Positions 40,990 to 48,837 of a stretch of 64,000 bases of DNA are shown in pieces; the stretch's first letter is position 1; every line of letters starts with the position of its first letter. The notes below the pieces were generated by a model. The model was not told the origin of the DNA. It saw only the letters and a program-made list of their open reading frames with translations, and ran no database searches. The position numbers and the translations under genes were made by a program. The DNA comes from Candidatus Competibacteraceae bacterium. Lineage in GTDB: Bacteria > Pseudomonadota > Gammaproteobacteria > Competibacterales > Competibacteraceae. The DNA is taken from assembly GCA_016699715.1 (NCBI GenBank), contig CP065007.1:1550001-1614000 (forward strand). Direction: 5' to 3'.

Positions 40990-41203
40990 GGCGCTTCGCG
41001 CCGACGAACGGGCGCGAGTTGAGTCGAGCTTCGAGTTCTCGGCGCTGCGCGCCGTCGAACTCTCGTTCGAGCGTCACCCCTTCGGGGCGACTTCGTCGTC
41101 CCGTACTCGCGTCCCTGCCGCCCACCACGACGGGTGGAACTTGGCCGTTCCTCCGCCGGGCGGCAGCTCTGCTCCGTGCGGGATGACCCTCAACTCGCGC
41201 CCG
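40984..41203 (+). repeat. 220-bp gene-less cassette, copy R5
   Basis: Identical by eye to R2 and R3, with the same edges. It is followed by TTATGT, the start of the toxin-antitoxin cassette. Confidence 0.9.
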
Positions 41204-41225
41204 TTATGTTGCAGAAACCATCTTG

Positions 41226-41255
41226 AAGTATCGTACGTATTAGCGTACGATACTT
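41226..41255 (+). promoter_or_regulatory. operator of the yefM-yoeB cassette
   Basis: AAGTATCGTACG and CGTACGATACTT form a perfect 12-bp inverted repeat with a 6-base spacer, 19 bp before the antitoxin ATG. YefM-type proteins bind such palindromes to repress their own operon. GGAGGA follows as a ribosome site. The cassette thus has its own promoter, usual for toxin-antitoxin cassettes. Confidence 0.75.
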
Positions 41256-41273
41256 GTCAAGGAGGACAAAGTA

Positions 41274-41516
41274 ATGACTATTCTCAATGCCACAGAAGCT
41301 AGATCTAAACTCTATAGTTTGATCGATGAGGCGGCCACTTCTCACCAACCGATTGTAATAAAAGGAAAAAGAGGTAATGCCGTTCTGGTCTCGGAAGAAG
41401 ATTGGAACGCTATATCAGAAACCCTCTATCTACTATCTGTACCAGGAATGAGGGAATCGTTAAAGAAGGGTATGGAAACACCGAGTTCTGAGTGTGCCGA
41501 GGAACTCGATTGGTGA
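41274..41516 (+). CDS. yefM: YefM/Phd-family antitoxin (cassette 6)
   Basis: An 80-residue antitoxin. The N-terminal DNA-binding fold is MTILNATEARSKLYSLIDEA, with IVIKGKRGNAVLVSEEDWNAISETLYLL, the classical YefM/Phd pattern. The C-terminal acidic tail (SSECAEELDW) should cover the toxin. It overlaps the toxin start by four bases, with GTG inside its last codons. It likely represses the operon through the palindrome upstream. Confidence 0.93.
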   Translation: MTILNATEARSKLYSLIDEAATSHQPIVIKGKRGNAVLVSEEDWNAISETLYLLSVPGMRESLKKGMETPSSECAEELDW

Positions 41517-41776
41517 GTTGGAAAATAGTATTTACCAAACACGCTCAAAAAGATGCGAAGAAACTGGCATCCTCAGGATTAAAAACAAAGGCGCAGTCTT
41601 TGCTTACCTTATTGGAGAGCAATCCATATCAAAACCCGCCACCCTTTGAGAAATTGGTTGGAGATCTGTCCGGGGCGTATTCCCGTCGTATTAATATTCA
41701 GCATCGCATCGTGTATCAAGTTTTAGAGAATGAACGAGTAGTAAAAATACTTCGTATGTGGACACACTATGAATAG
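41513..41776 (+). CDS. yoeB: YoeB/Txe-family mRNA interferase toxin (cassette 6)
   Basis: An 87-residue ribosome-dependent RNase. WKIVFTKHAQKDAKKL, FEKLVGDLSGAYSRRINIQHRIVYQV and the C-terminal LRMWTHYE carry the Glu, Arg, His and Tyr used for cleavage in this family. It starts with GTG overlapping the antitoxin stop, which couples their translation. It is intact. Such pairs are thought to stabilise integron arrays, because loss of the cassette would release the toxin. Confidence 0.93.
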   Translation: MSWKIVFTKHAQKDAKKLASSGLKTKAQSLLTLLESNPYQNPPPFEKLVGDLSGAYSRRINIQHRIVYQVLENERVVKILRMWTHYE

Positions 41777-41778
41777 CA

Positions 41779-41810
41779 ACATAAACCTCGGCTGAACTTG
41801 GTCGTTAGGC
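41779..41810 (+). repeat. degenerate attC of cassette 6
   Basis: ACATAAAC (one A more than the expected ACATAAC) at 41779 and GTTAGGC at 41804-41810, only ~32 bp apart, with weak arms. It looks like a shrunken site, so this cassette may no longer move. Confidence 0.6.
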
Positions 41811-41865
41811 CAAGAAAATTATCACTCTATTTTTTTTGAAGCTTTATTCGGATGATAGGAATGTA

Positions 41866-42006
41866 ATGAGTGAAAAAATGCAGTATTGTAAAGATTTATA
41901 CCAGTGGCCAGAAAAATGGATAATTCTTGATGAAGATTTAGATTATGGAAGACAATTAGCAGAAGAATTTAAACCATATAAAGAAGACTATCAAAAGACA
42001 CTGTGA
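41866..42006 (+). CDS. small protein, unknown, possibly truncated
   Basis: 46 residues from the ATG at 41866 (MSEKMQYCKDLYQWPEKWII...YQKTL), preceded by a weak purine stretch. Trp-Pro-Glu and the Leu-Asp-Glu-Asp-Leu segment suggest it is the beginning of a longer protein family cut short here. That is an impression, not a match. It lies before the brnA-like gene, 35 bases apart. Confidence 0.45.
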   Translation: MSEKMQYCKDLYQWPEKWIILDEDLDYGRQLAEEFKPYKEDYQKTL

Positions 42007-42041
42007 TAAGCCAGAACGAAAGCTATATAAGGACTTTAAAC

Positions 42042-42251
42042 ATGCGTGATCATTACGATTTCTCAGACTCAGTACCAAACCCGTATGCTCAAAGACTAAA
42101 GAAACAGATCACTATTCGCTTGGACGAGGACACCGTGGAATATTTCAAGAAGATGGCGGAGGAAAAAGGCATACCATATCAAAGTCTCATCAATCTTTAT
42201 CTTCGAGATTGCGCGCAGACTAATCGAGACCTCAAGATGCAATGGCAGTAG
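42042..42251 (+). CDS. brnA: BrnA-type antitoxin
   Basis: 69 residues: MRDHYDFSDSVPNPYAQRLKKQITIRLDEDTVEYFKKMAEEKG then PYQSLINLYLRDC. This is the ribbon-helix-helix pattern of BrnA antitoxins, which bind DNA and neutralise BrnT RNases. An in-frame ATG exists upstream at 42003, but it overlaps the previous gene, and the start at 42042 fits the family. The toxin normally precedes brnA; here the toxin-like remnant follows. Confidence 0.8.
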   Translation: MRDHYDFSDSVPNPYAQRLKKQITIRLDEDTVEYFKKMAEEKGIPYQSLINLYLRDCAQTNRDLKMQWQ

Positions 42252-42254
42252 TTT

Positions 42255-42513
42255 GAATTTTATGAGCGAAAGAGCAACAGTAACTGGCGGAAACACGGCA
42301 TCGATTTCGTGGAAGCCCAAGTGCTCTGGAATAATTCATATCTTATTGAAATTCCGGCATTAACGTCTAATAAGAGCGATTTCTCGTAATCGGAAAAATC
42401 GAAGGAAAGCTTTCGTTGCCCCTTATCGGTGAGCAGGGTCCAACGAGGCGTTCCGGTTGGCGTCGGTACGCAACTTTCACGAAGAACAGTAATACTCGGT
42501 ATCTCAAGACGAT
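42255..42513 (+). pseudogene. brnT: broken BrnT-type toxin
   Basis: The first frame reads FEFYERKSNSNWRKHGIDFVEAQVLWNN and IEIPALTSNKSDF, matching the start of BrnT RNases, then stops at 42387. The +1 frame continues with FLVIGKIEGKL, the next family block. A further shift is needed to reach ILGISRR near 42495, which resembles the late RIISVRR block. At least two frameshifts make it inactive. It abuts the 3' end of lpxB. Confidence 0.75.
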
Positions 42514-43656
42514 TCAGCCCTGCTCCAACAACTCCGCAACCGCCGCCGCCGCCCGCCGACTGGCATCGCAACGCAGTTGCGCGTGCAGGGCATCGAACTC
42601 CGTCACCAGCTCCGTGCGGGCGGTCGCATCGTCCAGCCAGCGCAGCACCGCCGACCCCAGATTCTCCACCGTCGCCGCCTCCTGCACGAACTCCGGCACC
42701 AAGGCGCGTCCAGCTAGCAAATTGGGCAAGGCAAAATGCGAGACCGTCAGCAAGCGCCGGGCGATCCAGGCCGTCACCGGCGCCACTCGATACGCGACCA
42801 CCATCGGCCGCTTAAGCAACATCGCCTCCAGCGTCGCGGTTCCCGATGCCAATAACACCACATCGGCGGCCGCCATCGCCTCGCGGGGCTGCCCATGCAC
42901 CAAGGTCAACGGCAAGGTTGGCACCCGTTCGGCCCGCATCGACTCCAATACCTCGAACAGCTTGGGCGTCGCCGCCGGCAGCAGGAAATGCAACTCGGGC
43001 CGCCGCGCCCACAGCCAGGTTGCGGTATCCAGCAACAACGGCCCCAACCGACCGACTTCACCTCGGCGACTGCCGGGCAACAAGGCAACGATGCGCGCCT
43101 CGGCCGGCGCCTGCAAATGCAACAATTGCCGAGCCAGCAAGGGATCGTTATGCGGGGAAATGCTATCGGCCAGCGGATGGCCGACATAACGCACCGGTAC
43201 GCCATGGCGCTGATAGAACACGGCCTCGAACGGCAGCAAGGTCAATATCAGATTGACTGACCGAGCGATCTTGCGCACCCGCCAGGGCCGCCACGCCCAC
43301 ACCGAAGGGCTGACGTAATGCACGGTCGGAATACCGCGAATCCGCAGCCGGCGTTCCAGACCCAGATTGAAATCGGGCGCGTCGATCCCGACGAACACCG
43401 CCGGCGGATCGGCAAGCAATTCCCGGTACAGCCGCCGCCGAATGCGCAGCAGTTCCGGCAGATGGCGCAAGACCTCGACCAGACCCATCACCGCCAGTCG
43501 TTCCAATGGCACCAGACTACGCAATCCCCTCTCGATCATGCCGGGTCCGCCGATGCCGCTGAAGCGGGCATGCGGGTAATGCGTCCTCAAGGCGGTGATG
43601 AGGCCAGCGCCCAGCAAATCGCCCGACAGCTCGCCGGCCACCAGCACGATGTGCAT
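42514..43656 (-). CDS. lpxB: lipid-A-disaccharide synthase
   Basis: Joins two acylated glucosamines to make the lipid A disaccharide, at the inner face of the inner membrane. 380 residues. MHIVLVAGELSGDLLGAGL opens the protein; FVGIDAPDFNLGLERRLR, HYVSPSVWAWRPWRVRKI and ALLPGSRRGEVGRLGP are family blocks. I chose the ATG at 43656, ten bases after AGGAG; the longer GTG start would overlap lpxA. It is the last gene of the block before the integron. Confidence 0.96.
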   Translation of the reverse strand: MHIVLVAGELSGDLLGAGLITALRTHYPHARFSGIGGPGMIERGLRSLVPLERLAVMGLVEVLRHLPELLRIRRRLYRELLADPPAVFVGIDAPDFNLGLERRLRIRGIPTVHYVSPSVWAWRPWRVRKIARSVNLILTLLPFEAVFYQRHGVPVRYVGHPLADSISPHNDPLLARQLLHLQAPAEARIVALLPGSRRGEVGRLGPLLLDTATWLWARRPELHFLLPAATPKLFEVLESMRAERVPTLPLTLVHGQPREAMAAADVVLLASGTATLEAMLLKRPMVVAYRVAPVTAWIARRLLTVSHFALPNLLAGRALVPEFVQEAATVENLGSAVLRWLDDATARTELVTEFDALHAQLRCDASRRAAAAVAELLEQG

Positions 43657-43669
43657 GAACGGCGCGCTC

Positions 43670-44443
43670 CTAGCGGACGACACCGTTGCGCGAAGGGGCC
43701 GTCAGAAATTCGGCCAGAACCCCCAGCCGCGGCCATTCCACCGTCATTTCCCGAACTTTTTCGGTTGCCTCATCCAGACGCATGTTGGAACGGTAGATCA
43801 CTTTATAGGCGCGGCGGATCGCCTGAATCTCTTCATCGGAAAAGCCACGGCGGCGCAGCCCTTCGGCGTTGATGCCGTAGGGTTCGGCCCGGTAGCCGGC
43901 CACGGTGACGTAAGGCGGTACATCTCGATGCACCCCACAGGCAAATCCGCAAAAACTATGGATCCCCAGCCGGGTGAACTGGTAAACCAGCGCGAACCCA
44001 CCCAGCACCACATCGTCGTCGATATGGACATGGCCCGCCAGCGATGCGCCGTTGGCGAAAATGGTCCGGTCGCCAATCACGCAATCGTGGGCGATGTGGA
44101 CATAGGCCATGATCCAGTTATCGTCGCCCAACCGGGTCAGGCCGGCATCCTGCACCGTGCCACGGTTAATCGTCACGAATTCGCGGATGGTGTTACGGTC
44201 ACCGATCTCCAGGCGAGTCGGCTCACCGTTATATTTCTTGTCCTGCGGGATTTCGCCCAGCGAGCTGAACTGATAAATCCGGTTGTCGCGACCGATCCGC
44301 GTCGGCCCCTGAATCACGACATGCGGGCCGATCCAAGTACCAGTGTCAATCTCCACGCCTGGACCGATGATGGAAAAGGGACCAACCGCCACATCCGCCG
44401 CCAATCGGGCCGAAGGGTCCACCACGGCGCGCGCATCGATCAC
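43670..44443 (-). CDS. lpxA: UDP-GlcNAc acyltransferase
   Basis: First step of lipid A synthesis. The 257-residue protein is a left-handed beta helix of hexapeptide repeats (IGPGVEIDTGTWIGPHVVI, IAHDCVIGDRTIFANGASLAGHV) with the catalytic His in the HIAHDC segment. I chose the GTG at 44443, which overlaps the fabZ stop (GTGA) with GAGG upstream and gives VIDARAVVDPSA, the usual N-terminus. The helical C-terminal domain is present. Confidence 0.95.
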   Translation of the reverse strand: MIDARAVVDPSARLAADVAVGPFSIIGPGVEIDTGTWIGPHVVIQGPTRIGRDNRIYQFSSLGEIPQDKKYNGEPTRLEIGDRNTIREFVTINRGTVQDAGLTRLGDDNWIMAYVHIAHDCVIGDRTIFANGASLAGHVHIDDDVVLGGFALVYQFTRLGIHSFCGFACGVHRDVPPYVTVAGYRAEPYGINAEGLRRRGFSDEEIQAIRRAYKVIYRSNMRLDEATEKVREMTVEWPRLGVLAEFLTAPSRNGVVR

Positions 44444-44880
44444 AAGTGAATGCCTCGCTTGGCACACATCAACTCAGCGCTCGCCGCCAGTTGGCCATCC
44501 ACCTTGGCTTCGCAGATAAACTTGCCGATATCGCGCTTGATACGCTCCAGCCGTACTTCCAGGATCAACTGATCGCCCGGCCCAACCGGCCGCTTGAAAC
44601 GGGCGTTATCCACCCCGGCCAAGTAATACATCGACTGGCGATCCGGTCGCACGCCATCGCTCTTGAACGCCAGAATTCCGGTCGCCTGCGCCAGCGCTTC
44701 CAGGATCAGTACGCCAGGCATGATCGGCCGTTGTGGGAAATGGCCGAGGAAAAACGGTTCGTTGAAGCTGACGTTCTTGAGGCCAATCAGCGACAGCCCC
44801 GGTTCGATGGCCAGAACCCGGTCGACCAGTAAAAAGGGATACCGGTGCGGCAGGTATTCCAAAATCTCCTGAATATCCAT
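44440..44880 (-). CDS. fabZ: 3-hydroxyacyl-ACP dehydratase FabZ
   Basis: Dehydrates 3-hydroxyacyl-ACP in fatty acid synthesis and competes with lpxA/lpxD for substrate. 146 residues. ILEYLPHRYPFLLVDRV and FFLGHFPQRPIMPGVLILEALAQATG carry the catalytic His and Glu. I chose the ATG at 44880; a TTG three codons earlier is possible. It overlaps lpxA. Confidence 0.96.
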   Translation of the reverse strand: MDIQEILEYLPHRYPFLLVDRVLAIEPGLSLIGLKNVSFNEPFFLGHFPQRPIMPGVLILEALAQATGILAFKSDGVRPDRQSMYYLAGVDNARFKRPVGPGDQLILEVRLERIKRDIGKFICEAKVDGQLAASAELMCAKRGIHL

Positions 44881-44901
44881 CGGTTCCAAAACCTTATCCT
44901 C

Positions 44902-45930
44902 TCAAATGGAGCCATTTCGACTGATTTTTTCCAGTGCCGCCACCCGCCGGAACAGCTCGTCCAAGCGACGCAGGCGGGCGCTGATCTTATTCCAAAGTCG
45001 GTTCGGCTCCACTGCCAAACCCGAAGAGTAGGCACCCGGTTCGGCAATGGATCGGGCCACCAGCGACATACCGGTCACTTGCACGCGATCGGCGATCTCC
45101 AGATGGCCGGCGACGCCGACCCCGCCGCCCAGCATGCAATGGCGCCCGATGCGGGCGCTGCCCGCGATACCGACGCAACCGGCCAACGCGCTGTGGGCGC
45201 CAACCCGCACGTTGTGAGCAATCTGAATCTGGTTATCCAGCTTGACCCCCTCCTCGATCACGGTATCTTCCAGGGCACCGCGATCGATCGTGGTATTGGC
45301 ACCGATCTCGACATCGTCGCCGATCCAAACACCGCCGAGCTGCGGCACCTTGACCCAGTGTCCATCCGGCCCGAGCGCCAGACCGAAACCGTCGCTGCCG
45401 ATCACCGCGCCTGGATGCACCAGCACTCGCCGACCGATATGAACACGGTGGCACAGGGTCACCTGTGCCACCAATCGTGTCTCGGCGCCCACCACCGCCT
45501 GCTCGCCGATCACGCAGTTGGGACCGACGCATACCTCCTCGCCCACCACCGCGCCGGCCTCCACCGTGCACTGCGGGCCGATCCAGGCGCTGGCCGCAAC
45601 CTGGGCGCTGGGATCAACCCAAGCCGTGGGATGAATCCCACCATGCGGCCCGGTGGTCGGCACGAACAATGCCGCGGCTCGGGCATAGGCAACATGCGGG
45701 TTGGTGGCCACCAGGGCCGGCACCGGGCAGGACGCGGCGTCTTCGGGCGACAAGATCACGGCCGCCGCCCGAGTATGGGCCAAAAACGGGCGATAGCGTG
45801 GATGGGTCAAAAAGCTGATCTGGCCGGATTCCGCGCCGTCCAGGGGCGCCACGCCGGTGATGACGGTCGTGGCGTCGCACCCTTGCAAGCGGGCGTTCGC
45901 CGCCGCCGCCACCTCCCCCAGCGTGGTCAT
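44902..45930 (-). CDS. lpxD: UDP-3-O-(hydroxyacyl)glucosamine N-acyltransferase
   Basis: Third step of lipid A synthesis. The 342-residue protein has an N-terminal uridine-binding domain (SGQISFLTHPRYRPFL), a beta-helix of hexapeptide repeats and the catalytic-His region QIAHNVRVGAHSALAG. The C-terminal helix RLWNKISARLRRLDELFRRVAALEK completes it. It starts five bases after skp. Confidence 0.96.
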   Translation of the reverse strand: MTTLGEVAAAANARLQGCDATTVITGVAPLDGAESGQISFLTHPRYRPFLAHTRAAAVILSPEDAASCPVPALVATNPHVAYARAAALFVPTTGPHGGIHPTAWVDPSAQVAASAWIGPQCTVEAGAVVGEEVCVGPNCVIGEQAVVGAETRLVAQVTLCHRVHIGRRVLVHPGAVIGSDGFGLALGPDGHWVKVPQLGGVWIGDDVEIGANTTIDRGALEDTVIEEGVKLDNQIQIAHNVRVGAHSALAGCVGIAGSARIGRHCMLGGGVGVAGHLEIADRVQVTGMSLVARSIAEPGAYSSGLAVEPNRLWNKISARLRRLDELFRRVAALEKISRNGSI

Positions 45931-45935
45931 CAAGG

Positions 45936-46442
45936 TTATTTGGACGTAAGACGCTTCAAGACCTTATCGGTGGCATCCACTTGCGGGCTGGCGTACAGCG
46001 TTGCGCTATCGTTAATGACCAGGTCGAAACCCTCTTCCTTGGCGACACTGTTGATCACATCCAGCACTTGTTTCTGGAACTTGCCCAGCTCCTCGTTGCG
46101 GCGCAGGTTGAAGTCCTCGCGGAACTCATCGCTGCTCCGTTTTAATTCCCGAGCCTGATTGCGGATGTCACTCTCCAGATTACGGCGTTGGCTGTCGCTC
46201 ATCACCGCGCCATCCTTAGCCAGTTTCTCCTCCAAGCGGCGCAGCGACTTCTGCGCCTCGACCAAGCCTTTCTGCCGCGGCGCGAATTCTTTTTCCAGCC
46301 GCTTGCTGGCCGATTCGGCTTGCGGCGCGCTACTCAGAATCTTGGCGATGCTAACGAAACCGATTTTCAAATCGGCCGCCTGGGTCAACGAAAGGGGCAG
46401 CGCCAGGGCGGCTGCGGCCAATAACCTGTACATAAGCTTCAC
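45936..46442 (-). CDS. skp: periplasmic chaperone Skp/OmpH
   Basis: Holds unfolded outer-membrane proteins on the way to BamA. 168 residues with a signal peptide (MKLMYRLLAAAALALPLSLTQA), then LKIGFVSIAKILSSAPQAE and long charged helices that form the tentacles of the trimer. It lies between bamA and lpxD, as in most gammaproteobacteria. Confidence 0.95.
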   Translation of the reverse strand: MKLMYRLLAAAALALPLSLTQAADLKIGFVSIAKILSSAPQAESASKRLEKEFAPRQKGLVEAQKSLRRLEEKLAKDGAVMSDSQRRNLESDIRNQARELKRSSDEFREDFNLRRNEELGKFQKQVLDVINSVAKEEGFDLVINDSATLYASPQVDATDKVLKRLTSK

Positions 46443-46508
46443 TCGATAACCTCCATCAAAAAAACACGAATATAAACCAGCAACTTAAAATCCACCTTCT
46501 ATCCCGCA

Positions 46509-48797
46509 TCAGTTGAACGGTACACCAAAGGAGAATTGGAAAACCTCCGTCTCATCGTTCGACTTGTCGTTGAGCGGAGCGGCGACGCTCACCGCGATGG
46601 GACCCAGCGGAGACAACCACAATCCAGCGATACCGACCGAATAGCGCAGTTCGTTGGCGTCGAAATCACTTGCGGTCGCAAAGACATTACCGACATCGAA
46701 GAACGCCGCCATCCGCACGTTTTCCGATTTTTCCAGGAACGGCACCGGCAAGATCATCTGCGTGCTGGCGACGGTCTTGAACGCACCACCGCTCGGTTCG
46801 TCGTCACTGTAACGGGGACCCAGCGTATTGGCCTTGTAACCCCGCACCGACCGCAGGCCACCCGCGTAAAAATTTTCGAAAAAGGGCAAGCCATCGGTAT
46901 TACCGTAACCGTCGCCATAGCCGATATCCGCGCCAAGCGACCAGGTCAGCCACCGGGCGAAGGGGTAGTACATCAAGCCCCGGTAGTTGAGCTTATAGTA
47001 TTCCGCATCGCTACCCGGCACGGCGAGTTCGGCCGAAATTTGATTCAGGCTGCCGCTGGTCGGAAAAATAACCCGATTGCGGGTGTCGCGCGCCCAACTG
47101 GCATCCAGTTTGAACTCGTTGAAGGTATCGCCGTTCTGGTCGATATAATCGAGAATTTCAACGGGCGTGCCGGTCGTCGTATCGATCGTAACATGATCGT
47201 AGCCGGGCAACAGCAGCAGCGTATCGAATTCGTTGAGCGGGAACCCGAAACTGACCTGGGCACCGTAGTTGTTGAGCACGTAGTCGGCGGTATTGACCTG
47301 CGCGGCGTCGATGTCTCGATAGTAAAGCCGGAACCCGCGACTGATACCGTCCGGCGTATAGTAGGGATTGTTATAGAAAATACTGTAGTTGGCGCCGGCG
47401 TCGCTATTGTTGAGCACCAAGCTCATCTGATTGCCGGTGCCGAGAAAATTATTCTGGGTCACGCTCGCATTCAGCAGCAAACCCGAATCCTGGCCGTAGC
47501 CGATGCCGAACATCAGGCTCCCCGACGGGCGCTCGACGACGGTATAATTCACATCGACCTGATCGTTGGTTCCGGGCACGGCCGGCGTCTCGGCACTGAC
47601 GCTCTCCAGATACTCCAGGCGCTGCAAGCGTGTTTTGGAGCGCTCGAGATCCTTGGTCGAAACCCAAGCACCTTCCGCTTGGCGCAGCTCCCGCCGCAAC
47701 ACGTCGTCCTGGGTCTTGATGTTGCCCTGAAAATTGATGCGCCGCGCATAAACCCGCTGGCCCGGATCCACCATGAAGACCAAGGTGACTTTTCGGGTTT
47801 CGTCGTTGACCTGAGGGACCGTATTGATATTGGCGAACGCATAGCCCTCCTCGCCCAGACGCTCGCTCAATTTCTTGGTGGTTTCGGCCATCTTGGCGCG
47901 GGAAAAGGTTTCACCCGCCTTGATCGTAATCAGCTCCCGCAGATCCTGCTCCGGGACATCGCCGAAATTGCCGGCCAGCTGGGTGTCCTCAATGGTGTAG
48001 GGCTCGCCCTCGGTGATGTTGATGGTGATGTAGACATCTTTCTTGTCGGGCGTGATCGAAACCTGCGTGGAATCGACGTTGAACCTGAGATAGCCCCGAT
48101 CCAGATAAAAGGAGCGCAGCGTCTCGATGTCCGCCGCCAGCTTCTGCTTGGAGTACTGATCGTCCTTGCTGAAAAAGGACAGCCAGCCGGTGGTGGAGGA
48201 CTGCAACAGACCCAACAGTTCCTTATCGCTAAAAGCCCGATTGCCGACGATATTGATCTGGCCGATGCTGGCCACCGCGCCTTCCGAAATCTCGATGGTG
48301 ATGGCGACCCGATTGCGCTCCAACGGCCGCACTTGACTGTCGATCCGCACTGCGTAACGGCCGCGGCTGTAATACTGCCGCAGCAATTCCTGCTCCACCT
48401 TGTCGAGCAGGGAGCGGTCGAAAACCCGACCCTCGACCAAGCCGACCTCGGCCAGCGCCTTTTTCAGGTCGTCGGTACTGATATCCTCGTTGCCGGTGAT
48501 CCGAACCTCGGAAATCGCCGGCCGCTCGGTCACGGTCACCACCAGCACGTTGCCTTTGCGCTCCAGGCTGACATCGCTGAAGAATCCGGTCTTGAACAGC
48601 GCGCGGATGATTTCCGGATATTCCTGCTCGGAAACCGACGAACCGACCTGCACGGGCAGGTAGTTGAATACGGTACCGGCGGAAATGCGCTGCAAACCAT
48701 CGACCTGGATGTCCTGCACGACGAATTCGCCGGCGCGTGCCCCGCAGGCCACGACCATCAGACCAAAGGAAAGAATCAGGCGACGATACAATTTCAT
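46509..48797 (-). CDS. bamA: outer membrane assembly factor BamA
   Basis: Folds beta-barrel proteins into the outer membrane. The 762-residue protein has a signal peptide (MKLYRRLILSFGLMVVACGARA), five POTRA domains (residues ~25-420, with FVVQDIQVDGLQRISAGTV first) and a 16-strand barrel, with the conserved loop YKANTLGPRYSDDE. The end FQFSFGVPFN, with terminal aromatic residue, is an outer-membrane signal. I chose the ATG at 48797 because the signal peptide starts there; an in-frame ATG at 48863 adds 22 odd residues. Confidence 0.96.
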   Translation of the reverse strand: MKLYRRLILSFGLMVVACGARAGEFVVQDIQVDGLQRISAGTVFNYLPVQVGSSVSEQEYPEIIRALFKTGFFSDVSLERKGNVLVVTVTERPAISEVRITGNEDISTDDLKKALAEVGLVEGRVFDRSLLDKVEQELLRQYYSRGRYAVRIDSQVRPLERNRVAITIEISEGAVASIGQINIVGNRAFSDKELLGLLQSSTTGWLSFFSKDDQYSKQKLAADIETLRSFYLDRGYLRFNVDSTQVSITPDKKDVYITINITEGEPYTIEDTQLAGNFGDVPEQDLRELITIKAGETFSRAKMAETTKKLSERLGEEGYAFANINTVPQVNDETRKVTLVFMVDPGQRVYARRINFQGNIKTQDDVLRRELRQAEGAWVSTKDLERSKTRLQRLEYLESVSAETPAVPGTNDQVDVNYTVVERPSGSLMFGIGYGQDSGLLLNASVTQNNFLGTGNQMSLVLNNSDAGANYSIFYNNPYYTPDGISRGFRLYYRDIDAAQVNTADYVLNNYGAQVSFGFPLNEFDTLLLLPGYDHVTIDTTTGTPVEILDYIDQNGDTFNEFKLDASWARDTRNRVIFPTSGSLNQISAELAVPGSDAEYYKLNYRGLMYYPFARWLTWSLGADIGYGDGYGNTDGLPFFENFYAGGLRSVRGYKANTLGPRYSDDEPSGGAFKTVASTQMILPVPFLEKSENVRMAAFFDVGNVFATASDFDANELRYSVGIAGLWLSPLGPIAVSVAAPLNDKSNDETEVFQFSFGVPFN

Positions 48798-48837
48798 AAG
48801 TACGTGGTTACCCCAAGGCACGGGCAATTGGTTCTTC

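Larger units (their letters stand above)
33568..42513 (+). mobile_element. chromosomal integron between lpxB and rnhB
   Basis: The element consists of a reverse-strand IntI integrase, an attI region, and about seven forward gene cassettes with five copies of a 220-bp gene-less cassette. For most cassettes the first bases after G/TT are the exact complement of the R'' box (RYYYAAC type) at the start of the cassette's own attC, which is the defining cassette property. Pairs found: GTTATGT/ACATAAC, GTTAGGC/GCCTAAC, GTTAGCC/GGCTAAC, GTTCGTC/GACGAAC. All cassette genes point away from intI, and many are AT-rich compared with the host. The distal end decays into lpxB without a clear attC. Confidence 0.92.
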
